Counted from the first letter of the stretch, positions 45,875 to 57,401 are shown. The stretch is 64,000 bases of DNA from Powellomyces hirtus (GCA_025526995.1 JAHLKG010000021.1:553919-617918), one strand, 5' to 3'. Notes: generated by a model not told the origin, from the sequence alone. Program-made: numbers and translations.

Positions 45875-47871
45875 ATGGTTCTATCACGCAAGCAGATCCT
45901 GTACGTTGCAGCAGCAGGCTTCTTCCTGTTAATCTTCTACTATCAATCTGGGACAGGACCGTCAACACGCGACCAGTGAGTTCCCGTAGCTGTGTCGTCT
46001 CGCGACTCCGTCCTCTCGTGTCGTGCAATTGACTGCCCTTATGAACGGAACAATCAAGAGCGGTCATTACAAGGCAACGGGAACCATCGATCAAGAACAA
46101 AGTCGCCGAAAATGTGATAAAGCAACCTGATGCGTCTGATGCAACGTTCACTCCGCCGGCTCAGGCCAAGCAGGTACCTGAGCACACTGTCATAGACTCG
46201 ACAAATGGTCATTTCAAAGAGAAACATAAACCGGAAAGGGTGGAGTCCCAGAGTTCAACAAGTGCGCATGCGCCCCAAGCGACGCCCTCTCCGTCAGCAT
46301 CCACAGAATATGTGCCAAATCACGATGCAACGGATGCCCAAAAGTTCTCCTTTGATCCGAAATTCATCATAACGGAGGCAATGCAACTGCGGTATTCCTC
46401 TGTGCTATTTGCCACGCATCCAACCCATGGAGTGTGTCTCCTATCCGCAAGCTGCGGGACGCCGATAACCTGCTCCTCCGACGAGGCAGCACATCACGAG
46501 TCGCTAGTACACGCGGCATTACTGCTCCATCCGCATTCACGGCGTGTGCTTATCGTGGGAGGAGTGGTGGAAGCAACCGTGCGCGAGGTCCTCAAGCATC
46601 ATTCCGTGACAAACGTGACATGGGTTGCAGAAGACGGCTTTCTGACCAACCAAACTAGGCACCTCCTCCCAGAGCAGTACCACTACAACGATACTCTGCA
46701 ACGAGTTCGCGTCGAAAACATGCTACCAACTGGTTACATGAAGATTGCGAAGATGTCTGACAGACATTTTGATGTGATCATCATTGCTGACGATCCGGGT
46801 AGCTTGAGCGGAACGTCGTGGTTGGGAAAGATATCGAACGAAACCCGCGCTCTCATTGTCGAGAGCGCTCAGGCGGCGCTCCTGCCCGGCGGCATCCTCG
46901 CCCTGAACAGTGGATCTGAACAGGAGCAACTATGGGCTGACCGTAAACTAACCACACAGTTCTTCACGCGACACTTTTACGCCTCCCGATACGTTGCTTC
47001 ATTCGGCTCATCAGTATCGTACATGTTTGCTACACGATCAGAGGCACCGCCGGATCCCGCGACGTTGTCACCCACGTACGTGGATGAACGTTTGCGTCAA
47101 ACAACAGTTGGAGAGCTCCAAGCGTACGATGGCGCGTCTCACGTTCATATGTTCGCGATACCCAAAGATGTGAAGAAGCGAATGCAAGAAGCAGATCTGA
47201 GAGCCAGGAAGGGAATGAAAGGTCTGATTGTCGTCGGACCGACCCCAGCAGAGTACTTGCACGCGCCGTACAGCGCAACTCCGTTTCCGAACGTTCCAAT
47301 GTTGGGGCAAACGATTCTCCGCGAATATTACGGTTGCAATGTTTCATCGCTCACGCTGGATCTTGTGAAGAAGGTGGTTAAAAGCGCCGTGCAAAATGCG
47401 AATGATCAGCTTCTGGCCTTTGCTGCTTGCAGCTCTCCAAATGCTACGAATGCCACGGTGGGGACGCAAGTGACCAGTATTTCCGTGGTTGGCATCACCG
47501 AGAGCGGGAGCATTGGATTACATGCGTGGCCCGAATACCAATATGTCGCTGCAACCATCACCAATTACAACAACGGAACCGCCCTGAATGAACTTATGGC
47601 CCACTTTTCCAAAGAGTTTGGTAAGTGCAGGTGTCTCCCGTCATATTACCTGAAATCTGACGATACCCTTCCAGGTGCAATCAAGAGCATCGGCAGCACG
47701 CTTCACCGCGGAGATTCCTCGAGAATAGCTTTTGGGCCAGTGATAGATCATGTAAAATATGCCGAATCGTTGACCGCCGGACGCGGTTTTCCGAAACCAA
47801 AGATCGTCCTCCCGGGACCATTTGGAGGGTATCTGAGGCGGAAAGATCAATTGGAAAATAACGATCTGTAA
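45875..47871 (+). CDS. Membrane-anchored spermidine-synthase-like / SpeD-like fusion protein
   Basis: Three exons, 45875-45975, 46074-47620 and 47675-47871, encode about 614 residues. Residues about 8-25 form one hydrophobic helix after a short basic N-terminus, fitting a signal anchor with the rest on the far side of the membrane. A disordered stretch follows to about residue 115. The middle domain aligns with spermidine synthase (HHESLVHAALLLHPHSRRVLIVGG...REVLKHHSV), but the SAM-binding GGGDGG is GGVVEA and the catalytic D-S-x-D-P is replaced by A-D-D-P. The C-terminal domain (about residues 425-560) resembles bacterial-type S-adenosylmethionine decarboxylase SpeD: LREYYGC, then TESGSIGLHAWPEYQYVA. 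There the Glu-Ser pair sits one residue further from the conserved His than in SpeD, and the cysteine expected 15 residues after that His is absent. The last intron (54 nt, 47621-47674) is in frame. Activity cannot be assumed. Confidence 0.8.
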
Positions 47872-48045
47872 ACTATTCTGACTACTATTACATATATCAC
47901 ATCGGTTGATTAAATTATGATGAGCCTACGAATCGAAATGCTCTGGCAGCAGAGGCTTCGGATCAATCTCGTTCCTTAGACTATGAACGGATGTGCCAGC
48001 GAGCAGCCCAGAGTGAAGTGCTTCAGTACGCTGTTTCTCCTGGTT
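47872..48045. other. Convergent 3' spacer
   Basis: A 174-nt spacer between the fusion gene (+) and the DUF599 gene (-). No feature beyond presumed terminators and poly(A) signals. Confidence 0.5.
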
Positions 48046-48752
48046 CTAAAACACATAATCCAGCTGAATCAATATCGAAGCTAGGATCAACGAACTGGCC
48101 AACATTGCAAATGGCGACCAGAACCACGCAATGACAATGAATGATAGGTAGTAGCCCCTCATGCCCATCGTGTAGAACAATCCGCCCTTGTCGAGAAGCC
48201 CAATCACAAACGGCTCTCCCACATCTCCTATCGCAACAGTGTTCGTGCAGAACGCCAGATGATTGTAATACCGCACAGACTGCGTGAAGCAGAAGAAACA
48301 GTACGCGTAGGAGATGAACAGCAGCACGATCCGCGTGAGCAACAAGCGATCGTCGAAACCGAGGAGGGAGCTCGAGACTGCTGACACAGAACTGTTGAGC
48401 GAGTTCAGAAACGCCAGCACGCCGAACGCGATCGCAACTGCTGTGCTGGCAAGGAACGTGCTCGCCATGACCTGGAAACAACAGAGAATTTAACTGTTGT
48501 GCAGTCGACGGCGCAAATGGTCTAACCTACCTGATTTCGCAAAGCCTGTATGATAATGATATCCTGCTTTGACTGCAGCATTCCACTGAGCCATCGTCGG
48601 CGAACTCTTCTTGATGTATAGACAACTGTCTGTCTCTTCTCATAGCGAACACAATAGGCCAAGTAGGCATGGTAAGAGACCAGAACAGTGCCTGAAGCGA
48701 CGCCGCAGACGATATCTGTCGTGGGTACTTTGTAGGAACTTGGTTCGTCCAT
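48046..48752 (-). CDS. DUF599 family multi-pass membrane protein
   Basis: Two exons, 48752-48531 and 48471-48046, encode about 215 residues. Four hydrophobic helices are visible, the first near residues 15-35, the next at the start of exon 2 (MASTFLASTAVAIAFGVLAFL), then LLTRIVLLFISYAYCFFCFTQSVRYYNH and a C-terminal pair. The N-terminal VSYHAYLAY, the NQVMASTFLASTA block at the splice junction and the SVRYYNH block are typical of DUF599, a family seen mostly in bacteria, plants and some fungi. Function is unknown. The ATG at 48752 gives a family-like N-terminus; the longer upstream frame uses no ATG. Confidence 0.8.
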
Positions 48753-49120
48753 GCTCTTCTTGAGTTGAGGTTCCAAAATTGCCTTTGTGAGTCTTTTTTA
48801 TACGCCGACGGGTTAAGCGCGTTCGCGTCATTGATGATTTCAATCGCGGCAAGACCATTATCACCTCGTCCAGCAAATCTTGCACATGCAATCGTGCACT
48901 GTTACACCAAGTGTGACCCACCGTCTGCCAACAACTCAATAGAAGCACATTTATGGATCAATTTTTATTACAGTTTGTTCCTCCCATTGCGCTTGATCGA
49001 CAGAAACTTTTTACAACAAAATCAAAACGAGAAGACGGATCGCAGTGGAACGCTACGAGTATCTCATATTCGCAAAGGGGGGCGCAGAGGGGATAGACGG
49101 TGAAGGTATTCGCCGTCAAT
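48753..49120. promoter_or_regulatory. Intergenic region between SUB2 and the DUF599 gene
   Basis: 368 nt, both flanking genes on the minus strand. It should hold the SUB2 3' UTR and the DUF599 promoter. No other gene recognised. Confidence 0.5.
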
Positions 49121-51173
49121 TTAAGAAGCCACTGTAAACGCAGAAGGAATAGGTTATAATGTGAAGAATGCAAACTGATGTGCCAGTTAGACTCACTGTA
49201 AGTAGACACGTCAATCTTGTCGGGCAATTCGGTAATGTTCACTTCAAATCGACCTTGCACATCGTTCAAGGTGGCTGAGTCGGTTTCGGATGAGGAAAAT
49301 GTCACCGCCAGACCCTTGGTTCCGAAACGACCAGCACGACCGACCTAAACTTATCATGTCAGTCAAAGCCATGTGATTCTCACGAGCGTGGCATACTGTA
49401 CCCTGTGCAGGTATGAATCCGGGCTATCGGGCATGTCGTAGTTGATGACAATGTTGACACGCTCGATATCAATACCACGTCCGAAAATGTCAGTAGCAAC
49501 CATGATACGCTTGTTGAACTCCTTGAAACTCTTGTACCGCGCAATACTAGGATCGTTGATAGTATCAATAATTGGAATGGAAGAGTCAAGTATCCGGTGA
49601 GTAAGAGTGCTTACCGTTCTTCCTGAGGCATTTGCGAGTGGATTGTAATAGAAGGGAAGTTGCATTCATTGAGAAGCTTGTTCAGCTCTGTCGCCCGAGT
49701 CACCGACTTCACGAAAATGCAGACTTGGTTGAATTCGAGAGAATCCAGCAGTTCGTTCAGCTTTCGGTTCTTCTCGTTTTCTGTGAGCTTGACGTAGTAC
49801 TGCTGCAATCCGTGTAGTGTCAGCTTGGTCTCATCGTCGACGTATATCTCAAGAGGCTAGTAAAGGAGGCAACACCAGGATCAATTTCGGAATCGCGTGT
49901 GAAAGGAAAGACATGTGGATAGGGAAGTGGGGCGTAGGGACGAGACTCGGCAATGAGATTCCTTTCCATTCCGTGAGCTTGGAGAGCCGCGCAGTAGCAT
50001 GCCGTCCAAGGGTATGAGCGCTTAGATCGCCGGCCCAACTGCTGGGGAGAAGTACTCCTGAGCCGGCGCACCGCCCGGATAATCCATACTGAATCTCTTC
50101 ACGAGATCTAGCTGGGATATCGCTCATGCCGGGTCCCGAGTGCCAGAAAAGAAACAGGAAATCTTACGTTTTGCATAAACTTCTTGCAGATCGGGCGCAT
50201 GTCCTTGCTCAGTGTAGCACTGTACATCATAACCTGCTTATGATGGGGTGTCGAGCGGAAAATTTCCTGCACGTCGCGGCGCATGTCTAGGATTGCCATA
50301 ATGTTAGTGACAACAAGTAGCATGGATTAAAACGGTGGCAGGTAGTGTCAGAATTATTTTCCCTTCTCACGCAGTAATGATCAATCATTACCATCGAAGA
50401 GCTGGGTTTAAAGTAGCATGATAGTTCATCACGTATACCTGCCACAGGCGTCCATACATGCTATGCCGTAACTTACCCAACGCTTCCAGCATTTTGTCGC
50501 ATTCATCGAGGATAAAGTGCTTAATGTTGCCCAACTTCAAAATCTTGTCACGGATCAAACCCAAGACACGGCCTGGTGTACCGACAATGATTTGTGGCTT
50601 CTCGGTTTTCAGGGTTTCAGCGTTAGCCTTGACCTGAGAACCTCCGTAAAACACCGCAGTCTTTGTGTCCGGCATGTACTTCGAGAAACGAGTGAATTCG
50701 TTCCTGATCTGGTACGCTAATTCACGAGTGTGGCACAACACAATGACGGATGGTTCTCCACTGGGGTTTGCTGCTTCCAGCTGCTGCAAGGCGGCAAGTA
50801 CGAAAACGGCGGTTTTACCCATTCCACTCTTTGCTTGGCACAGGACATCCATTCCGAGGATGGCTTGTGGGATGCACTCCTGTTGGACTGAAAGCAGAAC
50901 AGATTAATTTCGAGGAACTAGAATCGATGCTGATGGGTTGGTACCTTCAGAAGGGTGCTCGAAACCGCAGTCGACGATGGCGCGGAGAAGTTCCGGTTTC
51001 AAGAGGAAATCTCTGAATCCCGTGGCGTGAATACCGACGTAGGAGCCCTTCTTGGTCTCCTTGTCGCCATCGGCGGTAGGTGGTGCCAGAGAGTCCTTTC
51101 CATTTGTGTTAAGAGCCGTGGTCTCAGCCTCGTCACTGTCGTAGTCGATAAGGTCGTCCTGAGGTTCGGCCAT
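49121..51173 (-). CDS. SUB2: ATP-dependent RNA helicase SUB2/UAP56
   Basis: Seven exons fit: 51173-50945, 50887-50477, 50286-50168, 49856-49615, 49546-49402, 49344-49197 and 49131-49121, about 434 residues as in other SUB2 proteins. SUB2 is a DECD-box helicase that acts in spliceosome assembly and, within TREX, in mRNA export. Motifs: Q motif region [23 protein letters not shown] (I), TRELAYQI (Ia), TPGRVL (Ib), LDECDKML (II), YSATLS (III), IFVKSV (IV), [15 protein letters not shown] (V) and [10 protein letters not shown] (VI). The acidic N-terminus ([12 protein letters not shown]) is typical. The last exon is only 11 nt and encodes the end of the protein (Met-Ala-Ser-stop after Tyr). Confidence 0.96.
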
Positions 51174-52497
51174 TTTGGAGCTAATGAAGTGGGAAGGGCG
51201 GCGGAGGGCGGTGAGTATTGGCCGTCAGATAGTGTATCGGAAGCGAGCGTCCCCCAAGAAAACAGGCGGCCGATGGAACCAAGTTGTCATCCTGCAGCAT
51301 TTCGTAGATCTGCGTGTCGAATTCAGATCTGGCGACGCATCCAACTTGCAGTTCTATTTATTCCACATAGCAACGATCCCCCTCCACCAACTTTCGTAGC
51401 CCCCCAATCTCTTCTTTTCCGACGGTCTGTTTGTCTGTCATGCTGGCACGGGCGTGGCCAAAAGTCTGCTGACGCTGGGCCCATCGTGTTGCCGATCGCG
51501 ATGATGGGGGGTTGGCTCCCTTCCGATTCCGAAGAAACTACCCACCTGAGAATGTGTTTGGCGGTGGGAAGCGGGGGATGGATTGATGGATGGATGAGTC
51601 GATGAGCGGTGTGTGGCCGACGTAGCGATCTGGTGGATGGATGGATGGATGGACGGATGGATGAACAGAATAACGCGGCCTGTCGAATTGACGTGACTCT
51701 TGAGCAGGTGGACACCAAATCGACATTCACGGCCCCGACACTGCAAACAACTGTGCGACTGACACTGCAGTCCGGAAACACATAGCACCCAGTATTCAAA
51801 GTCATTTTTCAGAGGCCGTCGCAAACTCAAGTCTCCCAGAAGAGTTTGCAACCATGACCTCTCACACACTGTCAACCACAATTCGCTGAACCGCCTCACG
51901 GAATTTTGTTCCAGATGTGCACTACCTGTACCGTGTTCGTGTGGACATCTGAACGATTCTAATGTGACAAAGAAAGCCAGGGAGCTGAACTTGAAGAATG
52001 TGAAGACCTTTGCACGCAAACGGATTTGTCAAAAGCAAGTTGGATTGCCCTAGACATTACATTGGATGTCTCCCGTATCTGATCATGAAGTGCCCAGTGC
52101 ACGACCAGGAGGTGTTGGACAAAAGTTAAACGGGAGAGATCAACTGAGGCTGAAGGAGGCTTTGCGTTGATGGACATATGTAGAAAATCGCCAAACAGAT
52201 GGCGGAGCGTGATGCTACGGTAAACGGTCTTGCAGGAATGGCCAGCACAAGGGCGGTGCAAAAGTTGGCGCAAGCTCCTATGCAATCAACTAATTCAAAC
52301 AAAATGACGGGGCCGAGTCAAGGCGACCCTGAGAAGGTATAAACGGAGGTATCAGGTTGACTCGGACATGCTACAGGCAAAGAAATGTCTGTAGAGAGAT
52401 AGTGGTATTCAAACAGATATGCAGATGGGGCGCCCCAGGCCGCACTCGGACCTCAATCGCTCACGCCTGTAACCCTAACCTTACGCATACACATAAC
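51174..52497. other. Intergenic region with a GGAT microsatellite
   Basis: About 1.3 kb between SUB2 (-) and the 2OG oxygenase gene (+). It includes an interrupted GGAT/GATG tetranucleotide repeat (51570-51665). Two minus-strand frames (51438-52019 and 51959-52285) are fairly long but overlap in different frames and lack known domains. Near 52470 there is a short TAACCCTAACC sequence that resembles 1.8 telomere units, too short to call an interstitial telomere. Confidence 0.5.
51570..51665 (+). repeat. Interrupted GGAT tetranucleotide microsatellite
   Basis: GATGGATGGATG-type units in two blocks (51575-51605 and 51631-51665) separated by unrelated sequence. On the minus strand it reads as CCATCCAT and creates the long Ile-His-Pro-Ser frames there. 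Confidence 0.8.
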
Positions 52498-53302
52498 ATG
52501 GCAAGCATTTGGGCGGTCGGCGCTCTCCTGACGCTGCATTTCACTCTCGGTAAATCGCCGGTGCACGGGTTGTCTCAGAGCACAGGGTCTTCTAACATCA
52601 CAGCAGTCATCTTCAGACACCCAAACATGGTCTTCTGATTCCCTTTGAGCCTACAAGAGAAATTTACCTCTGAACGCCACCTTCACTCCAAAGGCTCTGG
52701 GCCTGGACGCTGAAACCCGCACTCTTGCTGTCATCGAGCAGTGTCTTGATGCAAGGGAAATCAAGCAGTTCGTCTACACCTCCGAAGCGGCGGGGTTCGG
52801 CACTCCAAAGAACAAGTTAGGGGACGTGATCGCAGATGCACGCATCCGCACCGACACCGGCATCACCATCAGAATGAACGACTTTGCGAACCTTCTCGTC
52901 CGTCGCCTGCATCCTTTCTTGAGCTCCATCGACCGATATTTTCAAAGCGAGGTCAACCTGTTCTTCAGTCCCGACCTTCGCTTTGCCAAGTATCGTGTTG
53001 GCGGAACCTTTGGCGCCCATCGTGACACGCCCCTGGTGTGGTCTTGGAAAAATCACACCGTCAGCGAGCTCACGCTGCTTGTCTATCTGAACAACGTCGC
53101 AGAGGGCGGCGAAACGAGGCTCATGAACGTCGATACCTGGACCAAGATCAAAATCGAGCCCGGCAAAGGGCGATGTCTTATCTTCTCTCATGACATCATG
53201 CATAGCGCCTTGCCGGTGCGTCGGGGCATCAAGAGGACGTCGAGGACTGATGTGCTGGTCGAAGACCGGATCGCAAATCTACCTCCTGGATGTCTCGATT
53301 GA
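52498..53302 (+). CDS. Secreted prolyl-4-hydroxylase-like 2OG-Fe(II) oxygenase
   Basis: Two exons fit, 52498-52549 and 52650-53302, about 234 residues. Exon 1 encodes a hydrophobic stretch (MASIWAVGALLTLHFTL), a probable signal peptide. The P4Hc double-stranded beta-helix carries the iron-binding H-x-D at about His141/Asp143 (GAHRD) and the distal His at about residue 202 (MHSALPV), with a following basic residue (GIKR) for 2-oxoglutarate. Such enzymes hydroxylate proline or other side chains. No substrate is indicated. The exon 1 donor (G|GTAAAT) and a weak TTTGAG acceptor were chosen by phase, so the exact junction and residues 18-24 are uncertain; the catalytic domain is not affected. Confidence 0.75.
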
Positions 53303-55179
53303 TCAGTGGTCCCTCCATCGCGATTCGCATCTCTCCTCAAAGGGGGAGAAACTTCGCAGCTTCCTTCACGGGACAGGAGCCAACGTGTTTCTATTCAAGA
53401 AACCGCTTTGGATGGATGGGCCGGCATTCGGGAAGCGGGGTTGCGAGTGCAGGGAACGCTGGCTGTGCCGAGGAACGGTGTTCTTGGCCACACTCCGTCC
53501 TCCGCGCAGCCCGTTGGATCCACCACAGGAGTGATGATCCCACTCATGGAAGCCCGGAACAAATCCGATGCAACACGGGTGCATCCCCTTCGATAGGCGG
53601 CGGAGTCCCCAGGCCGTCTTCGGAACATTCTATCGTTGGCGTAAAATTGTATGTGTCGAAAAATGCCACATTGAGACCACGGTTCACAAAGTTCGGGAAG
53701 TAGCCGACGCCCATCCACCAAAGGTTTTCGAGAGCAGCGAAAGCTCGGAAATCTTCGCGGGATATCAGGGGGACCCCAAGACTGACTAGAAACCTTTATC
53801 AATTTCCTGTCGATCCACCATCGGACAAGGAACTGCGTACTAGTAATGTCAAGATCCAGGTCAAGCGTCAGGTCGGGCCATGCATTGGCAGCTATGGGAA
53901 CCGATGTCCTCATGCAAGCTGCTCTATGATGCTCCGTCGCTTGGGTTATCATACCTAGGGCATTCGATGGTTTTTTCCCCTGTCGCCCTCCCTCGCTCAA
54001 GTGTAGTAGAGTGCGCGGTGGGCTTGGGAGCGAGGGTCGGGGTTTTAGTATTCTGAGATTGGTTCGATTGATTACCTTGGCCTCCCACGGAATTTTTTAT
54101 TTTTATGCGCGATCACGGAAATCAATCGATATGCGGGATACCTGATATCTTGTGAGAACCTGGATCTTGGGGATTGTGATCGGACCTGCCCCTAATAGCA
54201 GACCACGAAGCAATTTTGCACGCCCGTACGATGGCAATCAGCGCCTGCTTTACGGGCCACTCTTTTGCAGCTCGTTTACCGTCTACGCGTGTTGAATCTT
54301 ACTCAAACTCGTTATTGATAACGGAGGAGGTTCAATCTGGATACGTTCGCACTGCCTCAACCCATCCCTGAGACTGTAGCAAACGCAGTTCTTTTCGTTG
54401 GGAAAGGACTCCGAGCAGTTCTGCCCATAGTCTCATTCTCGTGATGTTTCGCTCATGATTTCTTCGTTTCTCATGTCGGAATCGGTAGGCACAGCTAGCC
54501 AAGCAAATTTATCGACTATGCGTTATTAATCATGAGAAGATGGAGTAATTCACCACGTGCACGTTTCCAATCACTGCTGCTCTTTTATTTTTCACTGCTC
54601 TGCCCATCCGTCTCTCGCAGTTGTTTTCCGGTGTCTGTTAGAACTTTCCATGAGTCAAAAATGGAAACGCAGAGGGCTACACGTCCCATACTCTGACATT
54701 GAATGTACAAGTCGGGAGCCTGAGATTGACGTATCAGGCACTGAGGCGTGCTATGTCGGAATCACCTAAATCCGTGATCAGCATCTTTCCTTGGGATTTC
54801 TTTGATCTCATCCGCTCGCAGGATCGGTGCCCCATGGCGGACTGCGCGGCCGAGGTCAATCAGGGCTGGACAAGTATCTCAACGCAGGGAAACAAAGCGT
54901 GACTCACTTTCATATAGGGTAGAATAGATCCCCATGGCATGGCATTGATAGTACAGTAGATGTTAATTTGCAAATTGTACATCTCTCGCGCAAACTATCT
55001 CTCATGTAAACTTTCTAACTCGTATCTAAATCATCACATGGCTCCGTTCCGCGGTGATGATGATTCTAACAACCGCCCTAACTTGTAGATACGCTAAAAA
55101 CAATGCGCTAACATGGCAGAGTCCTCGATTCCGCAGACCAGCTACCGAAGCGATGACCGCCATCACCGTCATCCGACCT
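53303..55179. other. Gene-poor subtelomeric region
   Basis: Between the 2OG oxygenase gene and the peroxidase gene. It contains one coding relic (53530-53980, minus) and otherwise short, unrecognisable frames, including 54557-54902 on the plus strand. AT content is raised around 54900-55030. No RNA genes seen. Confidence 0.5.
53530..53980 (-). pseudogene. Frameshifted coding relic of unknown family
   Basis: On the minus strand, one frame reads WPDLTLDLDLDITSTQFLVRWWIDRKL and then, after about position 53800, a second frame reads REDFRAFAALENLWWMGVGY, followed by FPNFVNRGLNVAFFDTYNF. The two join well if one or two bases are shifted near the sequence TTTCTAGTCAGTC, where a TTTCTAG acceptor-like site also lies. 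It could be a pseudogene or a small gene with an unrecognised intron. The second frame ends at a stop about 53544. No family was recognised. Confidence 0.35.
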
Positions 55180-57401
55180 CTATACCTTCCAGGGCTTGAA
55201 CGGATTGTCGACAGTATTCATCGCATCCTTCAACTCGGGGAAGTGCCTGGTGATCAAGCTCTTGAAATTGCCCTGCTTCTCGATCCAGTTGATGCCCTCC
55301 TTCATATAGATCTCGGGTTTGTAGTCGTCGGTCAGGAAACGGTCCGTGAACAAGCGACGCGAAGCCATGAGGATGAAAATTTGGAATGCTGGGGTGGAAT
55401 GGATGAGCCATGGAGCTTGCATGAAGCTTTGCGCAGGGAGGGACGAGGAACACCTACCACTGTCACTGAAGCCATAGCCGTCCGGACGGGGTTGTTCGGC
55501 GAGTGTGCCGACAAGCAGATCAATGTCCTCGGGAGAGGCGTAGACGGAGGCGAGCAGAGCCTGTACCTTCTTATCCGGGTTGACATCAGCAAAGGTTTTG
55601 AATTCAGGAAGGCCGAGGAGGCGGCGGACTGGGAAAGAATGATGAGTCTTATAGGTCTAACATGTTGCCAAATTGTATTTCTATACTCACATTCAAAGTA
55701 GCGAGGAATAGCTCGCTCACGGTCACGGTAGATTTCAGTGGTTGCCAAATCGATCAAATGGGGCTCACCGGGTTTCGTCAAATTCATGAGCCAAGCCTAT
55801 ACACTTTGTGTGAGCTCGGATAATAATATATGTCGAGGGCAAAGCATGAGACATACCGGGTAGTTGTTCAAGGTCAAGGCTCCGGGCATAGCAGTTCCAA
55901 AAGTAAACACCAAATCGCCTAACTCGTTCTCGGTCATCATCTTCTTGCTTCCGCCGAAAGTAATGGATGGAATGTCGTAAACACGTCCGGTGGATTTGCC
56001 AGTCTTGCGGTCACGGACATCGATATTGTCCGGAAGGAGGGAATGGAATCGGTAAACAGCAGTGAACTCCTCAGTGAGCGAGAACGGCTTGAAGTGGAAT
56101 GGATGAGCCATGGAGCTTGCTTGAGAGGTTTGCGCAAGGAGGGACGAGGAGCACATACCACGTTGTGAAGTTCCTTTTTGCCACCAACGATACCGGTGAG
56201 GATGGGACCTCCTTTCCAGTTATCGAGGATGTCAGGAAGAACTCCATCCCAGTTGGTCTGCATAGCTGTCCTCAGAATTTCGTTCTGAAGGATACCTGGG
56301 GTCCATTCGACGGTGTGAATTTTGGCATTGACGGCGGTGAGCACCAAGCGGGCCATGTCGTGTAACTTCTGGTCCGACCAGGCTGGGTACTTGGCTTTGT
56401 ACATGTCGCAAATGGCATTGTGCTCACGGGTGAAGATGTTGTGAAGCATGGCAAGGCCACTCCACCAGTTGTCCTGTAGCGGGAACTTTTAGCAAATGCT
56501 TGGAACAGTCTCTATACCGTACATGCAATCATACCTTAAAGCCGGTAATTTCCATGCCATCGGCATCGAATGGCAGCAAACCATTGTCAGCCAACTTGAG
56601 CTTGCCATCGGTCATCGTGCGAATGCGTTGATTGATTGCGGTGTTGGTGCCATAGATCTGGGACATATCCCACCAGTGGGTGACCTTGTTGGTAAAAGCC
56701 TTGGGGCGCTTAGGATCCTTTTGGGTAAGGTCGGGAACCGATCTGGGGAGATAGATTTTCTTCCCAGTGCCAGCGAGTGGGTCACCGGCAGGCAAGGGAA
56801 CATCGATGGGGCTTCCCCATGCACGCTCGTGGTCCTATAAGTCCAATCGATTTAGGGCCGAGCTTCATCATGGATCACCGAATAGATCAAGAAGCTTACC
56901 ATCCAGTCATGAACTTGGAATTGAATCCAGGAAAGCACAAACATGTTGATGGTCGTGGCTGGCTTAAAGGTATCTCTCAACAACAGCTTCTGGCCAATCG
57001 TGCGCGGATTAGGCTCAAACAGCTTGGTTTCGTCAGGGAACGCTTTGGCAATGGGGATGTTACGACCGAAGCGGTATCCCAAGGAACCCATGGCCGGTTG
57101 GTTGAGATCGTTGCAAGTTCCATCGAGAGTACGTGCAAAGCGGGCTTCTTCGGGGCAAGTTGCGACAGGGTAGTCCGCCGCCGTGTAAGAGTCATGAAGA
57201 TTGTCCTTCTCAAGCTTGCTGCGGGTGGTGGCGAGGTAGACCAATCCGAGGAGAAGTCCTCTTTGCCACCATCTTGGAATAAGGAATGAGAATCATGTGA
57301 GCGCCCAACCTGGTTGCAACATGGTCGTATGATTACTAGAAGGCGTCACTGTACCTGCCAAAGATAACGGCTGCCTGACGGGCAATAAAAATCGCAGGCA
57401 T
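55180..57401 (-). CDS. Heme peroxidase of the animal-peroxidase/alpha-dioxygenase type
   Basis: Eight exons fit in phase: 57401-57355, 57272-56900, 56834-56535, 56473-56159, 56087-55857, 55796-55691, 55628-55458 and 55388-55180, about 583 residues. The N-terminus may be membrane-associated (AVIFGRWWQRGLLLGLVYL). Family landmarks: IQFQVHDWMDH with the distal histidine, HWWDMSQIYGTN, NWWSGLAMLHNIFTREHN, IHTVEWTPG with a probable proximal histidine, and a C-terminal FILMASRRLFTDRF block. This pattern is closest to fatty-acid alpha-dioxygenases and related fungal heme peroxidases, which oxygenate fatty acids; the substrate is not shown here. Introns 4 (56158-56088) and 7 (55457-55389) are about 85-90% identical to each other. 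The gene is divergent from a catalase-fold gene at 59029. Confidence 0.88.
55389..55457 (-). repeat. Introner-like intron, copy A
   Basis: This 69-nt intron (phase 1, GTAGGT...CAG) of the peroxidase gene is nearly the same as the 71-nt intron at 56088-56158. Shared blocks include CTCCTCGTCCCTCC-like, GCGCAAA and GCAAGCTCCATGGCTCATCC followed by ATTCCAC. The flanking exons are not related. Confidence 0.8.
56088..56158 (-). repeat. Introner-like intron, copy B
   Basis: This 71-nt intron (phase 0, GTATGT...AAG) of the peroxidase gene matches copy A over nearly all of its length, including the splice ends except for a few bases. See the finding on introner-like elements. Confidence 0.8.

Noticed and set aside
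51438..52285. Overlapping minus-strand frames with Ile-His-Pro-Ser repeats
   Set aside because: The repeats come from the GGAT microsatellite, and the two frames disagree without a supporting splice signal or domain.
52465..52485. Possible interstitial telomere (TAACCCTAACC)
   Set aside because: Less than two full units; expected by chance and not adjacent to any rearrangement signal.
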